Below, piece by piece: positions 32,001 through 40,327 of a stretch of DNA of 64,000 bases. Within the stretch, counting starts at the first letter, position 1; each line of letters opens with the position of its first letter. The notes below the pieces were generated by a model. It was given only the letters and a program-made list of their open reading frames with translations, ran no database searches and was not told the origin of the DNA. Source of the stretch: Cyrtodaria siliqua (Eukaryota; Mollusca; Bivalvia; Adapedonta; Hiatellidae); assembly GCA_037043455.1 (NCBI GenBank), contig JAWPHD010010286.1, positions 1 to 64,000 of the forward strand, read 5' to 3'. The position numbers were made by a program, and so were the translations under genes.

Positions 32001-33939
32001 CGTCGAAACCACTACCCAATACCAGGATGTCGTCCAGGAAGGCCAACACGATTTTCCAATTCAGACCTCTGAGCACGAGGTTCATGACACGTGCGAACGT
32101 GGCTGGGGCGTTACATAAACCGAATCCCATTTTCACGTGCTCAAAGAGGCCGTACTTGGTTGTGAAAGCCGTTTTTTTCCTGTCTTCCTCTTTCAGTTTA
32201 ACCTGCCAATAAGCAGAGTTGGCGTCAAGCTTTGAAAACCAAACACTTCCCGCCAACGTATCCAAGCAATCCTCCACCAGTGGGAGGGGAAACACATCCT
32301 TGATGGTCACGTTGTTGAGTGCACGGTAATCGATGCACCAACGCACGGTTCCATCACGTTTGCGTATGAGCACGGGTGCAGAAGCCCAATCAGAATTGGA
32401 CTCTTGTATCACTCCGGCATCTAGCATTTTCTTAAGATGTACCTCCTCCTCACCTGCGAAACAAGCTGGTGTCCTGCGCATTCGCTGCTTTATTGGCCGA
32501 GCATCGCCTGTGTCGATGCTATGTTCAATGTCAACGAATTGACCAAGATCGAACTCATTCTGGGCAAACGCATCCTGGTATTCTATCAGCACCTTAGCTA
32601 ATTGCTTGCTTTGGTCCGCTGATAAATACGCCTGGGAGTCCTCAAAGACCTGTTTGAGATGGTCGGGCACTTCCACCTCATCAGCCTCGAGGCCCTCTCC
32701 ATGGGGCTGTACCGTTCTCACTTCCGGTACTCTCTCCTCTTCCCCAATATCCTCACAATAGTTGCCTACAGGATAAGCCGTGCCGACCTGTTGCCCTTTC
32801 TTGAACACACAGTAGCTATCTGTGGGGTTCAAAATACATACTATGGGTTGTGACCGGCCGGCCCTTACTACCCTAGGGATCAATGTCTTTGATCCCCGGG
32901 TTCCCTCAACCACATAGTCCGGCATTTCTGCGCTTATACTGCATTTCAGTCTCATAGCTGAATTTGGGGGAATAACCTGTCGCTTAGCGACCGTCACTCT
33001 AGCCACCTTAGGCTCCCCTTTACGATCCCCAATATTCAGCCCAAGAACCTGCCCATCGAATGTCAACGTACCCTCACCCATATTTAGGACGGCAGCCCCC
33101 AGGTGAAATAACATGTCGAAGCCCAGCAACATATCTTCCGCGATAGGAGCTACATACACTGTTTGTTGGTAGCTCTTCTCGCCAATTTTCAAGGTTACTG
33201 GACCAACGATAAACCCGTGCATTGACATTTCCCGGCCCGCTGTTAGTAGTTTAACAACTTTAATTTTGGGGGGAGGCACCTTCATAGACTTATAAAATCT
33301 ATCCGATACTATGGTCACCTCCGCCGCCGTGTCCACCACCGCTTCTACTTTACGTCCGTCCACTTGGACCTCAATACTAAACTGGGAATTGGAACCCAAT
33401 TGGCACACCTTCACCTCCTCCACTGCATCCGCACCCTGGCAACCTACTTCCGGCCCCACTGGACTGCTGGTCCCCTGGGTTCCCGCCGGTAAATCCCTTG
33501 CCGCGGATCGAGATGAAATACTGGTGTTCCGCCCCAGATTCGCTGGGGCACCCTCGCCATCCCCTTTGGGTATTCCACTTCCCTCATTTCCCGCCCTCTC
33601 GGGGAAACATAAACTATCCTGAATTGGTGGTGACACACCTACGAGCGCCAACCCCTCTTCCGGCTGCACGCCCCTGACTTTAGTGGGCTGGCTCCCCACG
33701 GGAGCCCCTCGACCCCCTACTACTGGGTCGCCCAACACCGCTGATTTAGCTTTGACAGACTCCGCAACTGGATTGTGTGCAAACCAATCTGCCACTCCCT
33801 TACTCATATCAGCCCGGCGGCTGTGTACTTGTTGTGACAGTACAGCTGCCTTCACTTCCGGTGCTACGGGTGGTGGAGCAGTGTGGCAACTTGCCTCCCG
33901 CTCCCCCCCATGATCATGATTCAGTGGTCGTGCCCTCAT
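29068..33939 (-). CDS. pol: Pol polyprotein: PR-RT-RNase H-IN-PHD
   Basis: 1623 codons from the first ATG; the frame is open further upstream into gag. Aspartic protease near residues 187-290 has D203 in DTAAE, where the usual third residue is Gly. RT spans ~470-700 with FLDD at 634-637 in place of YVDD. RNase H has D782, E823 and D848. A linker with CGGCEYCARADRNWGC (~917-932) and ~150 low-complexity residues follow. Integrase has a zinc motif (H1203, H1210, C1240, C1243) and catalytic D1272, D1332, E1368 with exactly 35 residues between the last two. A GPY/F-like module is at ~1500-1540. The C terminus (1571-1615) is a C4HC3 PHD finger: C1571, C1573, C1585, C1588, H1593, C1596, C1612, C1615, with DEWYHGSC. 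PHD fingers often read histone H3 tails, so it may guide integration as chromodomains do in chromoviruses. Confidence 0.97.
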   Translation of the reverse strand: MRARPLNHDHGGEREASCHTAPPPVAPEVKAAVLSQQVHSRRADMSKGVADWFAHNPVAESVKAKSAVLGDPVVGGRGAPVGSQPTKVRGVQPEEGLALVGVSPPIQDSLCFPERAGNEGSGIPKGDGEGAPANLGRNTSISSRSAARDLPAGTQGTSSPVGPEVGCQGADAVEEVKVCQLGSNSQFSIEVQVDGRKVEAVVDTAAEVTIVSDRFYKSMKVPPPKIKVVKLLTAGREMSMHGFIVGPVTLKIGEKSYQQTVYVAPIAEDMLLGFDMLFHLGAAVLNMGEGTLTFDGQVLGLNIGDRKGEPKVARVTVAKRQVIPPNSAMRLKCSISAEMPDYVVEGTRGSKTLIPRVVRAGRSQPIVCILNPTDSYCVFKKGQQVGTAYPVGNYCEDIGEEERVPEVRTVQPHGEGLEADEVEVPDHLKQVFEDSQAYLSADQSKQLAKVLIEYQDAFAQNEFDLGQFVDIEHSIDTGDARPIKQRMRRTPACFAGEEEVHLKKMLDAGVIQESNSDWASAPVLIRKRDGTVRWCIDYRALNNVTIKDVFPLPLVEDCLDTLAGSVWFSKLDANSAYWQVKLKEEDRKKTAFTTKYGLFEHVKMGFGLCNAPATFARVMNLVLRGLNWKIVLAFLDDILVLGSGFDDHLGNVTEALARCRKYGLKLKPKKCVFFQREVEFLGRIVGSNSLAMADKDIKVVREWPTPTCSKDVERFMGLANYHRLFVKDFSKLADPLYSVVGKYKFKWEVEQQAAFDALRKILTAPPVLALPNQTDDYILDTDASDIAIGAELLQVHNGEEKVIAYGSYALTGEQRRYCTTRKELLAVVRFTRQYRYYLLGRPFVVRTDHSSLTWLLRFKEPQGQLARWMEELSQYNMILKHRAGKKHGNADALSRLPMAPGYCNAFMAGVELGELPCGGCEYCARADRNWGCFIRDVDEAISLAASGAQGVAGVHQGVAGDYQGGNVNYCAATGRQRGGSWDAELITPRDPQEVQGSKALNQSSCKNELGVKFGGSRGSKRPVGEPEVAVRGEPEHEGRDLEAGSGAEDPGEPWETGGPIEWGLDQMKDDSRTSWGTEEDPEVSRLEVTKEGDDLVIRACSVVREVIVGTVEQPACWGFPLQDVHEAQARDLSLEIILAWVKDAEEPSEEVLFRASPAAKSYWLNKELFVLIDGVLFKQRKATDAKDLVMPSELKEQAIEWNHDIPSAGHQGVARTKAKLKEKFCWYGLAEDVFKYVTSCNVCSQNKKLDRYGRCALREYQAGAPMERVHIDFMGPLPKTPRGNENILMMVDQFTKWVECIPLPSQTAEVTARAAVNGFFSRFGYPFQLFSDQGRNFESKLFTAMCELLQIHKARTTPYRPSANGQVERYNRTLMDAVRCFIGKSQNQWDLHLQQLAGALRASVNRSTGFTPNKLMLGREVNTPAHLMFPQAGKQPTDTEGYVAELAAELQKAHTTARAKLKTSTKRMKRNYDVRILERPYDKGDAVYLLDTATLKGKCKKLSPPWKGPAVIVQKISAYLYRVKLKNAIFVANHDRLKPCRDRKLPGWLTQWLANPDEGEIQGADDGQLYCSCRQPWQGRFMIQCDTCDEWYHGSCINVTATEALSIDRFKCERCKRGVPAHK

Positions 33940-33959
33940 AGGCTCAGCCCCTCGACTAG

Positions 33960-36146
33960 CTAGTGCTTTCCCAGCCTGGCCTCGTTGTCCTGGGATCGAG
34001 GATGGGCCCCCGGCCTCGATCCTATCCCGTTTAAAGATCCTCTCCCCATGGCACGCCCGTCACCACGCCCTTTCCGTGGGCACTCCCGTCTGAAGTGCCC
34101 AACCTCACCACACCCAAAACATGCACCTGCCTTTTGTGGTTTCTGATTGGGTGGTGGGCCTCCAGGCTGCTTCTGGGTTGAGGTCCATTGTCCCTTGTCT
34201 GCCTGCTGGCCCCCACTAAGCGAGTCGAACTTCATTGACAGAGTTTCGAACTTTTGTTCTAATTTATTGAGAACGTCCTCTACCCTACTGGACTCCCGGG
34301 GTGACGCCTCTTGAACCGCCGAAATCACTATTGGGGCCTCCCTCTCATCATCCCGTCCCTTCTTGGGATCTTTACGAGGCTTCCCATACACCGCCTGAGT
34401 CATGTGTTGGTGCCATCGTACCCTGTCTATGGCGTTTTCAATGCGTTCCGGCTGCTCGAGCCCGACCCTATGGCCAGCATCACGGTCTGCCAGTCCCTGA
34501 CAGAACCGTACCACCGCCTGTTGGGTCGAGTAAGTAACTGGCAAATCAACAAATGCCTTGTTTGCCAATGTCAACACCCGATCAGCCCAGTCCTCCAATG
34601 ACTCCCCCTGGGCCTGCACGGCCTGGTGAAACCTTGCTTGAGTGGTAGCCGTGAGCTCCTTGCCACCAAACCGACAATCCAACTGAGCTAGCATTAGTCG
34701 GTATGACATAAGTGACCCGGGATACCGCTCTTTCATGATGGCGCAATACTCAGCTGCTTTACCCGTCAGGGACCAGCACAAGCACTCCAAGCATTGGGAT
34801 TTGGACCATCCCTTCCTGGTAGCATAACCGGTGAAGCGCTGCTTAAAAACCAGCCACTGCGTTTTCCCATCATACAAGAGGGCCTTGGGTAGGGACTTGA
34901 CCGGGTCCCATTCCCTAGATCCGCCATGTTTTTGAGCAGCCGGAAATCCAAACCTGTATACACGGTGCTTCCGGTTCACCCTCGACAAGCTAGCATCCGA
35001 ATCTGAATTGTTCAGCGATGGGGATCGACGCTTCTTACCACTTCGCAACGGGGAACAACCTGTTCTACCCGTTGGCGATGGTGAGCGACTCTTTTTGCCA
35101 CTTCGCGATGGTGAACCATCTGTTCTACCTCTCGGCGATGGGGAGCGCTGCTTTTTGCCCCTCTGCCTTAATATTGACTTTTTGAGACTCGAACTCGCCA
35201 CCCTAAATCCATAAACTTGCGATTTACGGTCCTTTTTGCTTCGATGTCTCTCGTCTGCAGAGCTCACATCATCCCCGTCATCACTTGATGATGACGAAGA
35301 CGATGTAGAGGCATAACGCACATGTTTGAGCGGCCTAGAGGATTTTGGGATTACCCCCGCACTTTGTGACACACCCTCAGTGATGGGGGCCTCAGCGGTG
35401 GCTACTGGACTCGACTGAACCGGTGCCACAACCTTTCCCGCCTTGGTGGTTAGTTGGGCCGGCTGTACTTCTTCCACCTTCACCCCCACGAGGCCACCTT
35501 TCACTTTGAGAATGTCCCTCATCATCTCCAATTCCGCTGTAGTGGGATCTGGTGAACCCGTATGCACAGGAGCCATGGCCCCTAACATGGGGGGCTTGAT
35601 GTCTCTTTGCGCAGAGTCCGCGGTCCCCAACACGTGGTCTATCTCTGCAGCCAGGGCATTAGATTGTAATTTCCGACTGAGAAATATCCCCCTAGCCGGA
35701 TACCGGAACGGATTAAGTTCACGCCGCTCCCATGATCCAGTGTTACCTGTACGCGGTGTACTGGGTAGATCCCGCATCATGTCCTCCAGGCTTGCTTGCC
35801 TGTGAAGACTGCCGGTCTCCTCATCCCTATACACCGTGTCAGGGTCTTCCTCCCAGTCCTCTTCTTGCACTCCTGCCCCCTCTTGAAAGGCTGGAGTCTG
35901 TTGGGTCACTTGACCCCGACGCTCCCTCTTCCTAAACGTGAAATCCAGGGCGTCCCAGTCAATCGTATCCATGTGGATCCTGGTCAACGCCTGCCACACT
36001 GTTGGTGTCAAGTTACCCTGTGCGTCTCGCACTGCAACAATGGCGGCCGCCAACCGGGACCCTATTCCCCTGATCTGAGCTAATTCATCCGCCGATGCAA
36101 AATTAACTCTAAGCCGGGCCCTCGCTTCATTTCCACTAGTCCCCAT
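33960..36146 (-). CDS. gag: Gag with N-terminal HhH domain and CCHC knuckle
   Basis: 728 codons. Residues 13-57 match the ComEA-like helix-hairpin-helix pattern (VNFASADELAQIRGIGSRLA), a non-sequence-specific DNA-binding fold. A disordered middle follows with an S/D run at ~281-297 and SR/SP-rich near-repeats at 334-377 (RSPSPRGRTDGSPSRSGKK and variants). Residues ~420-590 look like a Ty3/gypsy capsid (WLVFKQRFTGYA, FHQAVQAQGESLEDWADRV). A CCHC knuckle lies at 676-689 (CFGCGEVGHFRREC). The stop TAG at 33,962-33,960 sits two codons after a GGGAAAG heptamer that would shift ribosomes into pol. The start was chosen as the first ATG of the open frame; the ~490-nt leader lies upstream. No frame break is seen. 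Confidence 0.95.
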   Translation of the reverse strand: MGTSGNEARARLRVNFASADELAQIRGIGSRLAAAIVAVRDAQGNLTPTVWQALTRIHMDTIDWDALDFTFRKRERRGQVTQQTPAFQEGAGVQEEDWEEDPDTVYRDEETGSLHRQASLEDMMRDLPSTPRTGNTGSWERRELNPFRYPARGIFLSRKLQSNALAAEIDHVLGTADSAQRDIKPPMLGAMAPVHTGSPDPTTAELEMMRDILKVKGGLVGVKVEEVQPAQLTTKAGKVVAPVQSSPVATAEAPITEGVSQSAGVIPKSSRPLKHVRYASTSSSSSSSDDGDDVSSADERHRSKKDRKSQVYGFRVASSSLKKSILRQRGKKQRSPSPRGRTDGSPSRSGKKSRSPSPTGRTGCSPLRSGKKRRSPSLNNSDSDASLSRVNRKHRVYRFGFPAAQKHGGSREWDPVKSLPKALLYDGKTQWLVFKQRFTGYATRKGWSKSQCLECLCWSLTGKAAEYCAIMKERYPGSLMSYRLMLAQLDCRFGGKELTATTQARFHQAVQAQGESLEDWADRVLTLANKAFVDLPVTYSTQQAVVRFCQGLADRDAGHRVGLEQPERIENAIDRVRWHQHMTQAVYGKPRKDPKKGRDDEREAPIVISAVQEASPRESSRVEDVLNKLEQKFETLSMKFDSLSGGQQADKGQWTSTQKQPGGPPPNQKPQKAGACFGCGEVGHFRRECPRKGRGDGRAMGRGSLNGIGSRPGAHPRSQDNEARLGKH
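33966..33972 (-). promoter_or_regulatory. -1 frameshift heptamer GGGAAAG at gag end
   Basis: In gag phase it reads G GGA AAG, fitting X XXY YYZ. The -1 frame is open across the gag stop into pol, which lies in exactly that frame. Z = G is weaker than the A/C/U seen in efficient animal sites. Not tested for a downstream pseudoknot. Confidence 0.7.
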
Positions 36147-36613
36147 TATAATTTAATTACACAACACAGCAATATAAAAAATGAAAATGAAATACAAACA
36201 ATTATTTTTCAATAATAATCATTACTGAGCAAGGAAACCTTCCTTATAAAACCCCCCGACAGGCGCCTCATCAGGAAACCAGAGTGTTATACACTCAGGG
36301 CCTCCGATGTACAAACCGGAACAAGCTACATCAAAACATCCGGTTTAGATGCTTGCGCATGCGCACTGTCTGCATTTTGTGCACATTTTGTGCACTCACA
36401 AAAACCTCTTTTTTCCCCTTTTTCCCCCAGAACAGACACCAATGCAAGGCAGGAACACTTGTTTACATTCTAACTGACCTTAATTCCGCCGAAGATTCTT
36501 AAGAAAAACGTCGCCTCGGTGAGATTAGCAATCTCACGGACCAGTGCTGCGCGATGCACAGCCCCGGGAAACGACGAATTTCGACCTAAAAACACATTCC
36601 GGGCGCAGGAACA
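36147..36613 (-). other. element 5' leader
   Basis: About 470 nt between PBS and gag, no long frame on the element strand. It would contain the packaging signal; nothing specific is recognisable. Confidence 0.6.
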
Positions 36614-36631
36614 ATCACGATTCTGACACCA
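36614..36631 (-). promoter_or_regulatory. primer-binding site
   Basis: On the element strand TGGTGTCAGAATCGTGAT starts 2 nt after the 5' LTR. TGGTGTCAGAA is complementary to the 3' end CTGACACCA typical of tRNA-Leu. The later bases fit less well, so the tRNA identity is tentative. Confidence 0.8.
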
Positions 36632-36633
36632 TT

Positions 36634-36889
36634 AAAGTGATTCCTTACCTATACATGGTTCTGTAACCGTCAGGTTGTTTCTTATGGTCTTCTTTAGTAT
36701 TATTCTAGGCAACACGTCTTGACAGTCTGGCTGTGACTTCTAGAATGCTGGCTTCCCTCGAGGCTCGACCAATCAGAGAGGTTGTATTGGCCCTGCGTCA
36801 TGGCAGTTGGCGGGAACGCACCGGCTACCCACATCTCCAGGGATCGGAACCACACGGACTTGATAAGCCCCCTATCGACAGTCACTACA
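36634..36889 (-). repeat. 5' LTR, 256 bp, with promoter region
   Basis: Same sequence as the 3' LTR. On the element strand it has GGGCCAATACA and TGATTGGTCG (two CCAAT boxes in opposite orientation, about 15 bp apart) and no clear TATA. Near the 3' end are an ATG (36,656-36,654) and a splice donor. Confidence 0.95.
36643..36656 (-). promoter_or_regulatory. LTR AUG plus splice donor
   Basis: On the element strand ATGTATAG is followed by GTAAGG; the exon edge would be 36,649. Without splicing, this AUG reads three codons to TAA (36,647-36,645), a minimal uORF before gag. With splicing to 29,045 it enters ORF3 in phase. Confidence 0.6.
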
Positions 36890-36894
36890 GGCCT
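36890..36894. repeat. target-site duplication, right (GGCCT)
   Basis: Pairs with 25,090-25,094; the flank continues ATGGCCTTATAAG. Confidence 0.9.
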
Positions 36895-37056
36895 ATGGCC
36901 TTATAAGTTCTAAAAGTTATATAAAATACCATGTAAACAAACGCCTTGATTGCTACTGGATGACTTTTTTCCAAAACAAGCGGTCCACATTAGTCAATTC
37001 AATATACTCCGCATTTATCCAAACAAACAACGGCATTCGGATGATAACCATTAGGA

Positions 37057-37290
37057 GCTGTGGTGGCCGAGTGGTTAGCATACTTGACTCTCATCCCAGA
37101 AGTCATGGGTTCGATTTCTGGTGGAGAGTCATGTCTCGGGTTTTTCAAACGCACTCCCACAGTATGTTACTCGGGCAAACACCATGAGTGTCACCAGTGC
37201 CCTCTCCGTGACGTGCACGCTGTGAAGAGCAGGAGAAGATGTAGGGTTGGCTGCTAAAAATAGGGTTCCATTCCATTTATGTAACAAAGG
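37057..37290 (+). repeat. tRNA-derived SINE
   Basis: GTGGTGGCCGAGTGGTTAGC (A box) and CATGGGTTCGATTTC (B box) start it. The body contains GTGCACGCTGTGAAGAGCAG and GGGTTGGCTGCTAAAAATAG. The head resembles a tRNA-Ser/Leu type, but there is no paired acceptor stem. Confidence 0.78.
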
Positions 37291-38145
37291 GGTGTTTGCC
37301 TGCGAGTTACTCAGCCTGATCTGCGTTTACAATGAACGCAAAGGCTATTATAGTCGTGCTTAACAGGTTAAGGGTTAAAGTACTAACTAACTAAGTTACT
37401 AACATTAATACATCAAATTTGTCACAAGTAAGCGATGTTTCATTTAATTAGTCATGTGACGATTAAGTCCAAATAAAATGATATGATTGTGTGGTTATAT
37501 TTTCGCGACCTTTTCTGTTTTAAGGGCCAACCCCAAACATTTTATGCCTAAAAAAAATCGAAGAAAAAAAAATCCATTTAAAATATATTTTCTGTACCAC
37601 AGGAAATTGCATCTTTTGATTATAATACCGTCTGTTATTATGCAACGGGCAATTTTTAAGTGTTGTTTTGCTGAGGACAATTAATATCCAACAATATCTT
37701 TCTTCCTTGTCATCCCGCCGAGATATCAATGTCAAAAGTCACCAAACTGCAATTTAAATATAACTCATCGTTTGTCTGGATTATGTTTCTGTTATTTTCG
37801 GCAATCTGATGCAATCAAGATATTACGATTGAACTACTGATGTCATAATGTTCTGCTTTATGGCATTTATATAAGTAGTTCAGTCTCAGTATCTCGATAA
37901 TTACATGAGATTGCCGAAAATCATGAAAAAATTACTTTTGTTTTTTTATTTTAGACTCAAATGTAAATGCTGGACATAATTTTATTTTTATTTCGTCCTT
38001 CCTACTGCAAATTTTTTCCGTGAACCAATAAATAAAAAACTCTGGCCTTGCTTTTAATTATTAAAATGTTTACAAGTTTTCATTTAAGCAACATTTATTT
38101 TTAAGTCCCGCCCCCGTTAGGAGAGACATGTGAATCTGCAGATTT
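37291..38145. other. AT-rich stretch, short repeat only
   Basis: 37,470-37,560 resembles 18,995-19,100. No gene supported. Confidence 0.4.
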
Positions 38146-38149
38146 CTTG

Positions 38150-38480
38150 TTCAATCTGGTGTTCCCTTCATGTTCATTTTATCATTTTTTGTTCATGTTC
38201 ATTAAAGGTCTTCATCATGATCCTTGCATTGTTTCAGGTGCTATCTCGCTCGCATCAAAAGAGCAGTGGCAGAAAAACAATAACGTGCTCCAGCGTAAAT
38301 GGAGTTTCTACGATAGAATTTGCAGCAACTCTGCAGTTCAGGGTGAGAAGGTTCTAGGCCCATTTTCCATATTTTATCTCGATGTACATGGAAGATGAGC
38401 CTGGCATGTTCATGCCTTTTAGGCGCCATATAACCTTTTCATGTGTTGGTGCGCCTTCAAACCCCAATTCAATTCAATTA
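38150..38480 (+). repeat. interspersed repeat R2, copy 2
   Basis: The fullest copy, with the interior GTTTCTACGATAGAATTTGC and CATATTTTATCTCGATGTAC absent from copy 1. It ends with GGCGCCATATAACC, GGTGCGCCTTC and CCCCAATTCAATTCAATT. Confidence 0.8.
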
Positions 38481-38559
38481 TCCTAATGTGCACATATAAA
38501 ATGCTGGGTACCATGCACTCAGACGAGCATGGCAAACTCAAGTGATTGAGAAATGTTAA

Positions 38560-38830
38560 AAACAAAACAGCAAAGTCGTGTGTTTGGGATCACTTAAAAA
38601 GGGCGCTCAATAGTACGGTAGTCTAGATCTAGGCAGTGCTGCATTTTGTAAAATATGCAAGGTTACGGTCAAGTGCTCCGGCAGCACAACACATTTGGTA
38701 ACTCAGTTTCGAAGACATTACTTGACGTGGAATACAGAACGGAAAGCCTTGGAACAGCCATGTGCATCATGTTATGTCATCTGCATCGAAGTACACCAGG
38801 AAATCGGCAAAGTCGATTGAAATTATCAAC
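38560..38830 (+). pseudogene. hAT-type BED zinc-finger remnant
   Basis: An N-terminal piece reads SRVWDHLKRAL (around 38,577), and after a frame break AFCKICKVTVKCSGSTTHLV then TQFRRHY (38,641-38,720). C-x2-C with two spaced His in this context is the BED finger of hAT transposases and ZBED proteins. No catalytic domain follows. The downstream block with GTATCGCAATA and its inverse (22-bp palindrome, 38,881-38,902) may belong to the element. Confidence 0.6.
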
Positions 38831-38904
38831 GCAATCGTACAAGACAATATATTATGATACCTATCACGATACAGTCTCTTGTATCGCAATATATTGCGAT
38901 ACCT

Positions 38905-39430
38905 TTTTGGTCTGATACCCAGCACTAGTCCAGATAATCCAATAATCCAAGGTCACTAGATGAGTTCAATATAATTTTATCCTCTCACAATACTTTTTAA
39001 TTCACAGTACCCAATATTTTGTAAATTCTCAAAATAATGAATCGGACACACCACTTTGAATATTAATACTGAAACCCCTAAAAGTTTTACTAAGGTCAGC
39101 TTTATAATACATACCAACATGGAACATTCTAGATTAAGGAATGTTCTGCAACAATCTACACATCTCATTATGTAAATAATAATTGAGAGAAATTACTAGA
39201 ATATTTTATAAACACTGGATGTCAATGAAACAGTCTGTCCTAAAAATAATACACAATCCAGCTATTAATAGAAACAACTTGACAGCTGGATAAACATGTA
39301 TACTTATATAGCATTATATATACATGAGGATAACAATTTAGCCAGTAGAGCAATACAGTCACTCTTGGGCTTCTTGTTTAATCATTGTTTTCAATTGGGG
39401 CATCTGTGTCCCATTACGTTTCTAGTTACC
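38905..39430. other. stretch without a supported gene
   Basis: AT-rich, small frames only. Confidence 0.4.
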
Positions 39431-39434
39431 GGTA

Positions 39435-39890
39435 GTTTTTAGCTCTGTTGATCACCTTATGCCGTGGTGCGGTGTCCGTCATCGTCTGTCTGTCCGTAAA
39501 CTTTTTTTGTAGTGACTACTCCTCTGAAACTACTGAATGGATTTTCATGAAACTTAAAAGACCCTAGCAAAAATTCATGTTGATGTGAAATCCAAGATGG
39601 TCACCAAATCTAAAAATAGATTTTTAAAAAAACAAGTTTGTAGCGACTACTTCTTGAAAACTATAAGTGATATTGATATGGGACTTTTTCTAAAATGATC
39701 AGTATGACATGATGTTGATCCATGTCAAATATTATTTGATTTGACGTTAAACATGGCTGCCAGCGTCCATCTTTGTTAACTTTTTTGTAGCAACCTTCTC
39801 TGAAACTACTTGACGGATTTTCATGAAACTTCACAGGAATGCTGATCTAGCTATCAAAAACCTATCAGTAGAGCTTCAAGGTCATTGACC
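39435..39890 (+). repeat. R6 (CAAGATGG family) copy with deletions
   Basis: Has the start TTTTTAGCTCTGTTGATCAC, one degraded unit (ATCCAAGATGGTCACC) and the end TCAAGGTCATTGACCTCTTG. Confidence 0.8.
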
Positions 39891-40327
39891 TCTTGTTTTT
39901 ATAATTTGGTCTAACTGCGAAATTGCAAAAAGTGAATCTCCTGCAGTTTTATGAAAAACAAATTTATTGGAAGGAAGCGTCTAGTAAAGTCTATTTTTAT
40001 TGATGCAAAGCTGTGGTTGCCATGGAAGATAAATGTATGGGTGGGGGATAGAGGGAGGAGTACCAGTATGATAATCATGAATTTCTTAGTTTTATTTCAG
40101 ATGCTAAAATGTTTACCTTTTTTTTCAGCGTCTACAAACTTTTGCGCAGATAAAACTATGATGGGCCAGTCAGTGCTATGTACTGAAACAAGGATGACTC
40201 CCAGGTGGCTGTGGATGGATGCACAGGTTGGTTTAAATACATATTTGCAAATGAACACAATGGAGGTGGCCATCTTTGAACGATGATGTCATCGCACCTT
40301 TTTACCATATATGGCATACTGATTAAA

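Larger units (their letters stand above)
25095..36889 (-). mobile_element. complete Ty3/gypsy LTR retrotransposon with a TatD ORF3
   Basis: The element is 11,795 bp, transcribed on the minus strand. In order it has 5' LTR (36,634-36,889), PBS, leader, gag, pol, ORF3, 3' UTR, polypurine tract and 3' LTR (25,095-25,350). All three long frames are open and the LTRs read as identical, so it looks recent and potentially competent. Domain order protease, RT, RNase H, integrase is that of Metaviridae. Its GC content is clearly higher than that of the AT-rich flanks. Unusual features are the HhH domain in Gag, a PHD finger after integrase and a TatD nuclease in the env position. I infer expression of gag-pol by -1 frameshift and of ORF3 by splicing. 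Confidence 0.97.

Noticed and set aside
37057..37130. Functional tRNA-Ser/Leu gene
   Set aside because: A and B boxes are present but the acceptor and anticodon stems do not pair; a SINE body follows.
38881..38902. 22-bp perfect palindrome as a regulatory operator
   Set aside because: It sits in a decayed hAT-like repeat with many GTATCG/CGATAC phrases; nothing links it to regulation.
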